Of a stretch of 64,000 bases of DNA, positions 44,228-54,515 are shown in pieces. The stretch is from the NCBI GenBank assembly GCA_010279815.1, contig QEOQ01000493.1:580259-644258 (forward strand). The letters run 5' to 3'. Position numbers and translations under genes: made by a program. Under the pieces are notes generated by a model. It was not told where the DNA came from. It was given only the letters and a program-made list of their open reading frames with translations, and ran no database searches. Each line of letters begins with the position of its first letter. Positions within the stretch are counted from its first letter, which is position 1. Origin of the DNA: Brachionus plicatilis. Its lineage: Eukaryota > Rotifera > Eurotatoria > Ploima > Brachionidae.

Positions 44228-45405
44228 TAAAATGATCGAGGCTCTTTAATTTCGATACCCCAAATTTTCAATAAAATACCCCAAATAATTAATATTTTAC
44301 CCCAATAATTTAATAAAATTCCCCTTTTAATCAAATAATCCGTAAAAATAAGGATCAACACTTAATTAAATAAAACTGCACTATTTTTTTAATTTTGACA
44401 ACTAATTAATTAAAACGGCCATTAATTTTTTAAAATGACACCAATTTTTATTGACACATACCTAAAAAAAACTATATAAGGTGCATTTAAGGCATAACTA
44501 CATCACTACTCTGGGATTCTAAATTTTTTTACATATTCGTGTTCCCCATGTATGATAACCCATGTTTAGTGTTTTTTTTATGTTTCTACCTTTTTCAGGT
44601 AAAAAGTTATTTAACTTTGAAAAATGGCGTTTTTTGATGCATAGCAACATTAAAAACCCTTTTTTTTTCCAAAAATACTCCGATTTGTATATTTTTTTTT
44701 CATTTTCTGATTTTAAATGCTTTAAATTTTATTTTTCTTGATTTAAAAATAAAAAATATTCTTAATTTACCGTAAACCCTTGCGCATAGGCGCAGCAGTT
44801 AATACCAAGCCCTACAACTACCGCAATGCGGCTAATCCCAGTTATTTCATGTAAAAAAAAATTAAAATTGAATTAAAAAGATTTTTCGCGCCTAAGACAG
44901 GATCCGGGATTTACCATGTGGTAAACCCAAGAATTTTTCGTTTTACCGCACCATAAACTGATTCATAACCGCGAAAAAAAAAAATTAAAATAAGCATTTA
45001 AATGCCGTTATAGGTCGATTTTAATTTAAAAGTTTCGAAACAACCGCATGCGGTAAAATTAAGTTTTTAAGGAAAAAAAAACATTTTTTAAAAAAAGAAA
45101 AAAATTGATTAAAAATTGTTCCAAAAAAAAGCGTAGAAAAAAAGAAGTAGGCAAAGTTGGTTCATGCTGATCCGATTCAGTTATTGCACTATTCGATATT
45201 TTTGTGTGGATTTTTTTTTAATAAATTTGGTGTATTTCTATTAAATTAGGTGATAATGTGAAAAAAATAGAGTCATTTTATATTTTAATTTTTTTCTTTT
45301 GTTTTTGGTGTTATTCTAATAAATTTGGGGTAAAAAATTAAAAATTTGGGGTATTTTATTAAAAATTTGGTTTATGAGAACTAATAAAGTCAATGATCGA
45401 TTATT
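44228..45405. mobile_element. 1.2-kb inverted-repeat element with CCCC/GGGG-bearing ends
   Basis: The left side carries TACCCCAAATTTT and AAAATACCCCAAATAATTAA and TTTTACCCCAATAATTT in series. The right side has the inverted forms (TTTGGGGTAAAAAATTAAAA, TTTGGGGTATTTTATTAAA). The arms are about 75-100 bp. Inside are a TATA-like CTATATAAGG near 44475 and GC-rich motifs of the type ACCGCA/TGCGGT. There is no open frame. It looks like a non-autonomous DNA transposon with subterminal repeats. Confidence 0.6.
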
Positions 45406-45736
45406 TTTGATTTCTTAGTAAAGTAAATAATGCAAATAAATAAATTTTTTTCTTAACATAAAATATTATTTGTTTTTTTAATCTAATTATCGTTGCGAAG
45501 TTAAGTTTTTTGTCTTTCGGATTTTGTACTCTTTTAAATTCTAAAAATCGATTATTAATCCATTTATTTTATGATCAACTTAAAATAATTTTTTGAGACA
45601 AATTGGTTTTAACTACTACACAAACAGGGCATGTTGAAGTTTATGAATAAATGATCAAATGCTCAATTAAAAAGTAAGCATAATAATTTCTTAAATTAAC
45701 GAAATGATTTTTTTTTATTGGTAATGATTTAACATA

Positions 45737-46217
45737 TTATGCTACAGTCAAACCACTAAAAGATTTTTCTGCTGCATTTATGAAAGCTTTCTCAAAATCT
45801 GACATCAATGATTTTGGTTTGTTTTTTAGCTTAGATTCAATGACATCCAGAACTCGAGAATACAGAATCTGGAAAGCTTTTTTCCGACATTTTGGTTCAA
45901 TTGGATACTTTGGTAAATTTTCTTTTTTAACTCTTTTGACAAATTGTCAATCAGCACTATATGAAGGCAATATTGCGACTACTTCTTTGGACATCATAAG
46001 ATCAGAATTTACATTGGTTATAATTTGTCTTGGAGCTACATTTGACACAACTTTTGAGCAGGCTAAAGTAGCGTGTTTAATCTCTCTCCTTCGTTCTTTT
46101 AGTTCAAAGTCTGGAACCTCAGTTATTAGGAGCATGATTTTGGTGACTCTCATCTCCGGGATTGTTAAAATATACTTGATACTCTTGCCCTATTTAGGAA
46201 CCAAGTGTGAAACACTT
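45737..46217 (-). pseudogene. FLYWCH/MULE-type transposase, decayed
   Basis: One minus-strand frame runs from about 46153 to a TAA at 45737-45739 with a single internal TGA near 45948. It contains RQIITNVNSDL, VVAILPSYSAD, KNLPKYP-like spacing and SLMSDFEKAFINAAEKSF. The last is the second-Asp region of MULE transposases found in FLYWCH-containing elements. Upstream, in another frame, HQNHAPN resembles the end of a FLYWCH zinc finger, so there is a frameshift. The third catalytic region is not present. It may be the relic of an autonomous partner of the 9-bp-duplication elements, but their termini are not seen around it. Confidence 0.55.
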
Positions 46218-46607
46218 TGATTTACAATAAACTTTTGCCTCAATACATCGCCAGTTTATTTTTTTTTCCGACTTAGATGAAAATCGAAACAAGAAACCTA
46301 ATTATTTTTCAAGAAACTTAATTATTTTTTAGCAAAGTAAAATTTCTAGCGAACAATCTTGTTCAAAAATTTTTAGATGCCCAATTAAATTTCACCCCAG
46401 AATTTTTTTTTGATTTTTTTTTCTTTTTTAATTGATCATGTTAATTTAAGGTTGCTTTTTTTTGGCTGATTTTTATACAAATTTATTTGCTATATTTTTT
46501 ACTTATTTTAGCCTCTTAATTGCTATTAATATAAATTAATTAATTTTTTTTTGCTTTTTTGATTTTGCTTAATTGATCATGCTAATTTAAGATTCGTATG
46601 ATTCGTA
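46218..46607. other. AT-rich spacer with a 20-bp direct repeat
   Basis: The stretch TTAATTGATCATG(T/C)TAATTTAAG occurs at about 46429 and again at about 46570. Nothing coding is seen. Confidence 0.5.
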
Positions 46608-47047
46608 TCATTGATACTCAAAAATATATTTTGGTAGAAGCAAAACATGCAATTTACAGTGATATTTCAAAAAACAACCCAATGCTGTCAAGGTGCATAA
46701 GATTTCAAAATAAAATCTACAGGCGTCAATATATATTTGAGTCAAATTTACTTTTGAAAAATAATGAATATGCGCTTAGTTCTTTTTTGAAAAACTTTGT
46801 AGATGGTAAATATATAATGCATATAAATTATATTTTAGCCAATGGAGAATACCCTTGTTGGCATTTTTCTTGTATTTAAAAAAACGGCAAATTAATTTAT
46901 TTGGATCGTGACAGAAGTCAAAGATCGAATATTTCCGTAACTTTGTATCCCTTAAATAAGAGACCATCGAAAATTGATTCAAAGAAGCCATTGCCATCAA
47001 ATTTAAAAAGTGTTAGAATCTTCAAATACAACGAAGTATATAATTAA
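46608..47047 (+). pseudogene. Unknown protein segment, copy 1 of a duplicated sequence
   Basis: An open frame reads DTQKYILVEAKHAIYSDISK, MLSRCIRFQNKIYRRQYIF and on to ILANGEYPCWHFSCI, stops at TAA (46877-46879), then continues in the same frame with KNGKLIYLDRDRSQRSNISV to a second TAA at 47045-47047. Composition after the stop is as protein-like as before, so the stop looks like a mutation. The first 250 bp are almost identical to 49856-50102. I do not recognise a domain. Confidence 0.45.
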
Positions 47048-47879
47048 AATTTACATATAAATATAATAAATTTTTTTTATTAATTAATTTTCTTTAAAAA
47101 TGAAAATAAAATTCTTTTTAAAATTTTTTTTTTCTTTTTTTTTTTTATGTAAAATTTATTAATAGAAAAATTACTTCTTTTAATATCGAACTAAATTGTA
47201 AAATTCCAAAATTATTCGAAAAAAAAAAAAAATGATATTTTAAGTAAAGAAGTAGAAATTAAGGTTATTTTACGTAAATTGTATTTAAAAGTTATTAAAT
47301 AAATATTAAACTCGGTTCAAAAAATTAAATCCCCCCAAATTAATAACAGAAGACCCGAAAGGTTCTAAAATTTTATTTCACTTTAAAAAGAAAAATTAAA
47401 TCAAAAAATCAACAAAAATAATCGAATTTTTTGTCCTCTAATTATAAGTCAAAACATAAATAAAAATTTGTTTGTAATTTATTATTAACATTTTTTTAAT
47501 TGTTAAAAAAAAATAATAAAAAATATATCTTTGTAGTCTATCTGGCTTTGTGATCTTTTTGATTACAATGGAGACATCGTGGTTTAAAAGAGTACATAAA
47601 AAACGGTTTTTAGGCATCTTTTTATTAGAATCATATACTTTTTACCAACACAAAATTCACAAAAATCAAGCAATTTTAATTCAATATTTGACTAATATTC
47701 TTTCCTAGCCATTGAAACAATTGACTAAGTTGCTTTGAGACAATCATAATTGTCAAGCTATTTATGATTCATTTACAAGGCGACAAACGCCAACAATATA
47801 TTCAAAAAAAAAAACATAACAAAAATCTTTTTTTATTTACTATTAAAAGTTAAATTAAATAAAAGTTGATTGTGACATA
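47048..47879. other. AT-rich, nothing recognised
   Basis: Long A and T runs and scattered stops. No gene, RNA or bounded repeat was found. Confidence 0.5.
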
Positions 47880-49130
47880 CCAAAATTGAAATATTTACAA
47901 ATCGATGTAGTGTTGGAATTTGACAATGGACTGAATCAAACTTTAAGTGCTGAATTGATTTCTGTGAATAAAGGCCAATTGATTATCCGATTGGAAAATG
48001 ATTCCATTTTGAAAAGTGTTGATATTTTCTTGCGCCGAACAAAAGAATCGCTCAATTTCTACTTGCCTGATGGACTGAGTAGCATTGGTGGCAAAGGAAT
48101 AGGATTTTGTGTCAACTTGAAATGACTCGTTCAAAAATACCAAACTGGACGAGAACTGAGGCCGATTGTCATTGGGATCTCTCACATAGATTTCTTTGAA
48201 CACATTTTCAATTTGGCTCTGCCAATTGGTGACCAACACACTCAAATAATAAAATTTGTGCCATTGTCATGAAAAATGTCAAATTTGCATTGCTCTCATT
48301 CAGCAATTTGTAGTGAACAATTGACTTTTGAGTGTGATTGAGAAAATTTTTTTTCACCTTGAAGACTTTTCCCCTTGTTAAATGTCCTCGTTCAAATTGA
48401 GCACATTTTATCAGTTTATTCGGGTGTCAAAAACAATCCAAATGTGGTGGACACATTTATTTGTTGTCTTTGCAACAAATTAAAACGAATGAAGCTTTTT
48501 CGGCTGGTACGATTTTTTATCGGCCAATGTTAAGAGCCATAAAGATTATTTGCAGTGAGTGGCACGGCAACTCGAGCTGACTTTTTAACAAAGCTCAAGA
48601 GGTCGCGTTGAGCACAAATAAAGATTGAATGTTGTTTACTCGTTTGACCACTTTTTCTTGCCTCGAAATTCTCACCGAAACAATCACATACTTTTATTGT
48701 GACACTGAGTCCTGGTCTATGACAATGGCATTGGAAATATTTTTGACTAGAAGCGGGTTCAGCTGATTAAAGATATCCAGCTCAATGTCATGTACAATAG
48801 CCCTGTGGTCTTAGATGTATTCTACATTGACCACTATTCGGCCCAGAACAAAGCGCGACGAGATAAACTATCGGCCATTGTTCACCATTTTAATTTGCAG
48901 CTCGTGTTTTGACTAAGTCACTCGGTCCAATTTGCGTGATTATGCACTCGTCAATAAACTGAGTCAAGTAAAAGTGGCCGTGGATATTTTCAAATATAAT
49001 TTCTGCTCTGAATCGAGACTGTTCAATTTAGCGTGCTCCTCGGTCAAAGTCGACCAGTGAAATGGCTAACACATATTGAGTCGAAATCATGTATTTCACC
49101 GACATTTCAAAAAATTAATTTATTACTGCA
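47880..49130 (-). pseudogene. Cadherin-repeat gene fragment, decayed
   Basis: A minus-strand frame at 47943-48245 contains SQIENVFKEIYVRDPNDNRPQF, followed by a new strand-like segment. The DPNDNRPQF motif is the calcium-binding linker between cadherin repeats. Upstream, in other frames, IVHYKLLNESNANLTFF fits the middle of a cadherin repeat. Further pieces up to about 49130 (for example AIVIDQDSV and SVKYMISTQYVLAISLVDF) have extracellular-domain character, but frames change repeatedly. Base composition is richer in GC than the flanks. It is the relic of a large adhesion protein gene, not a working gene. Confidence 0.55.
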
Positions 49131-49796
49131 ATGTTTTGTCATGCGAGTATTATTGGATAGTTTAAAAGATAGAGTGTGCTATAAAAAAGAATAATGAATC
49201 TTATTGATTAATTGATAATCGATATCAACTTAGTAATTGATCCATCCTATATTTTGTATAAATTCCCATAAAATGATTCCCTCTTTTTTTGACGGTAATT
49301 TGGTTCTGGAGAGTTGATTGACATATTTTCGCATTATCAAAGTGTCATAAAAATCTCGATATGAATTATTTATTTTTGGCCTCGTTTTCGTCACAGAAAT
49401 GTAGTAGACCGGCACGGATGTAAAAAATAGCTCGTCCACTAAATTTACAACTCTAATTACCATGTCGTTTCTGTCATTCCAGCGTTGAAATGTTCTTATA
49501 TATAATCGGTCGATTGTGACTTTGGGTATACACTAGTCGATTCTATCTGCTGTTTTTTAATGCCGTGTTACCCAAAGTTGATGTTTGAACTGAGTACAGA
49601 AAATTTTGGGTTCTATTTTTAAAATGAAGAATTATAGAAAAAGATAAGATAGATAGATATTAAAATTTAAAGATAAGAATATAATTAAGGTCAGCAAAAA
49701 TTATAAGAATTTTTAAAGACTAAATAAATACTTTAATTAATAGGTGCAACAATTTCAATGTAAGATTTTTGCTGACCTTGCTCCTTATCGAGAAAG
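49131..49796. other. Spacer with one minus-strand open frame of doubtful meaning
   Basis: A 77-codon minus-strand frame (49230-49463) starts MVIRVVNLVDELFFTSVPVY and may be another exon of the decayed cadherin-like gene or of an unrelated gene. An inverted ACTTTGGGTA / TACCCAAAGT pair lies near 49520-49578. Confidence 0.3.
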
Positions 49797-50102
49797 ATGC
49801 CATCAGAAATCAATGAATTTTTTGGTTTCTTGATTTTTCAAAAAATTAAAAATATTTTTGATACTCAAAAATATATTTTGGTAGAAGCAAAACATGCAAT
49901 TTACAGTGATATTTCAAAAAACAACCCAATGCTGTCAAGGTGCATAAGATTTCAATATAAAATCTACAGGCGTCAATATATATTTGAGTCAAATTTACTT
50001 TTGAAAAATAATGAATATGCGCTTAGTTCTTTTTTGAAAAACTTTGTAGATGGTAAATATATAATGCATATAAATTATATTTTAGCCAATGGAGAATACC
50101 CT
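49797..50102 (+). CDS. Unknown protein segment, copy 2, cut by gap
   Basis: From the ATG at 49797 an open frame reads MPSEINEFFGFLIFQKIKN and then enters the sequence shared with copy 1 (from about 49856) until the N gap at 50103. One difference from copy 1 is IRFQYK for IRFQNK. Homology starts abruptly at TGATACTCAAAAAT. The remainder is hidden in the gap, so I cannot say whether this copy is intact. No domain recognised. Confidence 0.4.
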
Positions 50103-51036
50103 NNNNNNNNNNNNNNNNNNNNNNNNNNNNNNNNNNNNNNNNNNNNNNNNNNNNNNNNNNNNNNNNNNNNNNNNNNNNNNNNNNNNNNNNNNNNNNNNNN
50201 NNNNNNNNNNNNNNNNNNNNNNNNNNNNNNNNNNNNNNNNNNNNNNNNNNNNNNNNNNNNNNNNNNNNNNNNNNNNNNNNNNNNNNNNNNNNNNNNNNNN
50301 NNNNNNNNNNNNNNNNNNNNNNNNNNNNNNNNNNNNNNNNNNNNNNNNNNNNNNNNNNNNNNNNNNNNNNNNNNNNNNNNNNNNNNNNNNNNNNNNNNNN
50401 NNNNNNNNNNNNNNNNNNNNNNNNNNNNNNNNNNNNNNNNNNNNNNNNNNNNNNNNNNNNNNNNNNNNNNNNNNNNNNNNNNNNNNNNNNNNNNNNNNNN
50501 NNNNNNNNNNNNNNNNNNNNNNNNNNNNNNNNNNNNNNNNNNNNNNNNNNNNNNNNNNNNNNNNNNNNNNNNNNNNNNNNNNNNNNNNNNNNNNNNNNNN
50601 NNNNNNNNNNNNNNNNNNNNNNNNNNNNNNNNNNNNNNNNNNNNNNNNNNNNNNNNNNNNNNNNNNNNNNNNNNNNNNNNNNNNNNNNNNNNNNNNNNNN
50701 NNNNNNNNNNNNNNNNNNNNNNNNNNNNNNNNNNNNNNNNNNNNNNNNNNNNNNNNNNNNNNNNNNNNNNNNNNNNNNNNNNNNNNNNNNNNNNNNNNNN
50801 NNNNNNNNNNNNNNNNNNNNNNNNNNNNNNNNNNNNNNNNNNNNNNNNNNNNNNNNNNNNNNNNNNNNNNNNNNNNNNNNNNNNNNNNNNNNNNNNNNNN
50901 NNNNNNNNNNNNNNNNNNNNNNNNNNNNNNNNNNNNNNNNNNNNNNNNNNNNNNNNNNNNNNNNNNNNNNNNNNNNNNNNNNNNNNNNNNNNNNNNNNNN
51001 NNNNNNNNNNNNNNNNNNNNNNNNNNNNNNNNNNNN
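50103..51036. other. Assembly gap (934 N)
   Basis: The gap separates copy 2 of the duplicated segment from the retrotransposon. It should contain the 5' LTR and primer-binding site of that element, and the end of copy 2. Confidence 0.99.
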
Positions 51037-51128
51037 AGAAGTCGCGATGCCCAGAAGGGTCCACTCAGACATCACATTTTCAGCATACAGATAGGACCAG
51101 GGAACGATGCTATCTGTCATTCTAGCAG

Positions 51129-51247
51129 TAAGTCGCGTTCCCAAAAGCGGGGTGCAGACTAATTAGTCCTAAGTCGCGGACCCATGAGGCGCAGATTAAT
51201 TTGTCATAAGTCGCGTTCCAGAAACGGGGTGCATGCAGAATTAATTA
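51129..51247 (+). repeat. Three tandem repeats of about 40 bp in the retroelement leader
   Basis: Units start at 51129, 51170 and 51207 with TAAGTCGCG, followed by a TTCCCAAAAGCGGGGTGCAG-like stretch and an AATTAAT-type end. A partial related unit begins at 51037 next to the gap. They lie between the (hidden) 5' LTR and Gag and could be regulatory or packaging repeats. Confidence 0.8.
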
Positions 51248-51433
51248 CATACACATTACAGACATAGCGATGCATAGCTAAGTCTTACATTCACACACAC
51301 TATATTTAATAACACGTATTCACATTATATAAGACGTTGTTTGGGGGTGGAATTATTATTCATTCTCAAAACGCACATTGTTAAAAAGTCAATCAACACT
51401 CAACCACGTGGATCCATTTTAATCGAAGCCAAG

Positions 51434-52553
51434 ATGGGACTATGGGATATTTTGAAAGCGATAACACATCAGGAACAAGAATCAGGAATAACAAAACGTA
51501 TAATAAAATTTATTGAAACAAGCATAGCACAAATAACTCCATGCATGAACTGGTGCTGGTGCCTGATCAATGACAACGTCCTGATGTCAACGTTTGTGGC
51601 AATCATAACAATAATTATCATGATAATGTGGACAACTATTTTGAGTTACAAGAGACAAAAGAACAACAACTTCACCTTCGTCTGTAATAACCAAAACAAC
51701 AATGCAACGAGCCAACTACCTACAGCGCTTCCTGTGTTAAGCGGTACAACCGCGGTGTCTGCAGCGCCAACGTTATCAAACCGCACACTTACACACCAAA
51801 GTAGAAATTACTACCAAATACAAGCTCCAAACGCATTCGACCCAAACAGTGACGATATCAAAGATTGGATCAAAAACTTCGATATGTTCTTCAAAATAAA
51901 TAACATCCAAGACAACAGGAAAGACAACATGTTTTTGAAGCTTGACCAAGAATGTAGGAAGAACGTTGACGAATATCCATTCAGCGAATACGACAATCAG
52001 GCTTACCAACAATTGAAATCACTGCTGATCCAACTATACGAACGTAAAGAGAACTCAAACCCGAAGAGATCCTTCTTAGAAAGAAGACATCTCGAGAATG
52101 AGAACGTTCACCTGTTCGTGACACAACTCTGCATCCTTTCAAAGAAGGCATTCCCAGGAGTAGATCAAAACAGACACTTTCATAGCAGATCAATTCATCG
52201 ATGGTATAAAATCGACAGAAATCCAAATCAAGTTAAAGGTTGCACGACCAACATTGAACTCCCTGAGTGAAATTACAGAGTTAGCATCGAGGTACGAAGA
52301 GGTCTTGAACACAACACCCAGAACAAGCATGCATGCAAGAAAAATCAACACGGAATCGAACTATCCAATTCAAGACCAACCAAGAAACATAAGTCCAGAT
52401 CCGAGACACGTTTCCTTCGAACCGACACAAAGATGCTACAGGTGCAACCAAACTGGCCACATTCGTCCAAATTGTCCACAAATAAGACCAAAATATGATC
52501 CCATCCCACCCAGAGCCCTGATTAACAATCAAAATGCACCCAATCATCAATGA
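51434..52553 (+). pseudogene. gag: Retrotransposon Gag with N-terminal membrane segment and zinc knuckle, frameshifted
   Basis: The ATG at 51434 opens the Gag frame; the longer frame upstream starts only with a TTG. Residues about 48-70 form an uninterrupted hydrophobic helix (VLMSTFVAIITIIIMIMW) followed by basic residues. A typical Ty3 capsid-like region follows (NAFDPNSDDIKDWIKNFDMF). Near 52170 the frame shifts, and the continuation in the next frame ends with a CCHC zinc knuckle CYRCNQTGHIRPNC and the TGA at 52551-52553. The frameshift lies inside the capsid region, so it is a defect or a sequence error, not a Gag-Pol device. A membrane helix in Gag is unusual for Ty3/gypsy. Confidence 0.8.
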
Positions 52554-54515
52554 CTAACAAGCATTTGTCAAATAAATGGAACCAACGTTAAATTTCTATT
52601 AGACACCGGAGTAAAGCGAACAATCATCAACCAATCCATAGCCAAAAAGTTAAAACTACCAACAACACCATCATCTAAACAAATGTTTACAGCAATAGGA
52701 ACCCCAACGAACACTGTCGGAAAAACAACGATTAAATTGACACTAGGCGATCAAACACTTGACACGGAAGTTATAGTGATCGGAAACCTACTCAACGATT
52801 GCCTGATTGGATTGGAAACATTAAACAAATTTAACGTTACAAAGGACATCATAGAACAACTGATAATACGTTTGAAATGCACAGAAATCAAAGAGGATGA
52901 AATAGACAACGACTGCACCATCAATTTCATGGAAGAGAGAGAAGAACCGATAAATAGCCCTATACTCGAAAAGCTTCGCACCAAAATCACCAAGGAAGCA
53001 GGAGACGTTTCGGCGAAGAGCCTGAGAGACTTAACACCAACAAACGCCATCGAACACGAAATAAGACTCACAGACAACATCCCATTCAGCATCAAACCTA
53101 GACCTGTACCTTTCGCAAAACGAAACGAGTTCAAACAGTTAATCACCGAGATGGCAGAGGCGGGACTAATTACAAACAGTCGTTCACCATATTCATCCCC
53201 GGTGCACCTTGTACAAAAAAGCGACGGAAACGTTAGGCTAACAATCGACTACCGCAAACTCAATAGCCTTACAATAAGAGATTGTTACCCACTTCCAAGA
53301 ATTGACGTTATGCTATCAAACCTAAAGAATGCGAGGATCTTTTCAAAAATCGACTTCGCATCGGGATACTTCCAAATCAGAATGTCCAAAGAAAGTCAAC
53401 ACTTTACAGCGTTCAATTGTGAATTCGGTCACTTCGAGTTCAGAGTATTACCAATGGGATTAACAAACTCAGGAGCAACGTTCCAACGTTTCATGAACGA
53501 GATCTTCAAAGACCTTATCGGCAAAATCTGTATGATATACCTGGACGACATCATAATATTCTCAAAGACAGTTGAAGAACATTACAATCACATTCAAAAA
53601 GTTCTCAATGTCATCCGACAATACGAATTAAAAATCAAGCTTTCCAAATGCCAGTTTTTCGAAACGTCGATCGAGTACTTAGGTCACGTAGTCTCCAATG
53701 GAACAATAGCACCATCTCCGTGGAAAATAGAAGCTTTGCTAAAATATTCAAGACCACAAAACGTTGACCAAGTAATCAGCTTCATTGGCCTAGCTTCGTA
53801 CTACAGGAAGTTCATCAGAAATTTCGCAAAAATTGCCGCCCCGCTCCACAAACTGAACCATAAGCACACAAACTTTGAATGGTCACGAGAATGCGAGACA
53901 TCTTTCCAGGTCCTCAAGAGCTATTTGATGTCACATAAGATTTTGGCAATACCAGACTTCACCAAAACGTTCAAACTAGAAACAGACGCTAGCAATTACG
54001 GAATCGGTGCCGTGTTATCACAACAAAGAGGGAACGAACGATTATGGAGACCGATAGCCTACTACTCTAGAGGCCTGTCAAAACCTGAAAAAAACTATTC
54101 AACGTCAGAAAAGGAATTATTAGCCATCGTAAACTCGATCGAACACTTCCGTGAATACTTGTTCGGTCAAGAATTCATCGTAGTCACCGACCATCAGCCA
54201 CTACAATGGTTAAGAACGGTGAGAAACCCGGCACCTAGACTCGCACGCTGGATCATACGACTAGAATCATTTGATTTCAAAATCATGTATCGTAAAGGCA
54301 CCAAACACCAAAACGCCGATAACCTTTCGAGATGGCCATTAAAATCTGACGACAACGTTAACAAACCAGACAACGATGATTTAATGATAAACATGCTTTA
54401 CGACGAAGTAGAACAAATAAACACCATTCACTTCCAAGAGATAAACAAACCAGAGTGCCAGAAGTCAGACAACGACATTGCGTGGTTCATAGAAATTTTG
54501 AGAAATAACAAGTAG
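52554..54515 (+). pseudogene. pol: Retrotransposon Pol: protease, reverse transcriptase, RNase H
   Basis: The frame continues without interruption from the Gag TGA, in the same reading phase, to a TAG at 54513. The aspartic protease motif LLDTGVKRT is near 52597 (LLDTGA is usual). The reverse transcriptase shows RLTIDYRKLN, FSKIDFASGYFQI, FRVLPMGLTNSGATFQ and YLDDIIIFSKT with the catalytic Asp pair. RNase H shows DASNYGIGAVLSQ, SEKELLAIV and VTDHQPLQWL. The 129 bp between the Gag stop and the first Met are open and encode the protease start. Pol must therefore be made by reading through the TGA, or this stop is a mutation. Confidence 0.92.

Noticed and set aside
45780..46220. Plus-strand open frame of 146 codons
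   Set aside because: It is the shadow of the minus-strand MULE transposase relic, which has recognisable motifs; the plus frame has none.
51037..51340. 5' LTR of the retrotransposon in the visible leader
   Set aside because: It shows no similarity to the 3' LTR at 56791-57001, and the 5' LTR should be in the gap.
52150..52270. Programmed frameshift in Gag
   Set aside because: The frame change lies inside the capsid region, far from the Gag-Pol border, and no slippery site fits; a defect or sequence error is simpler.
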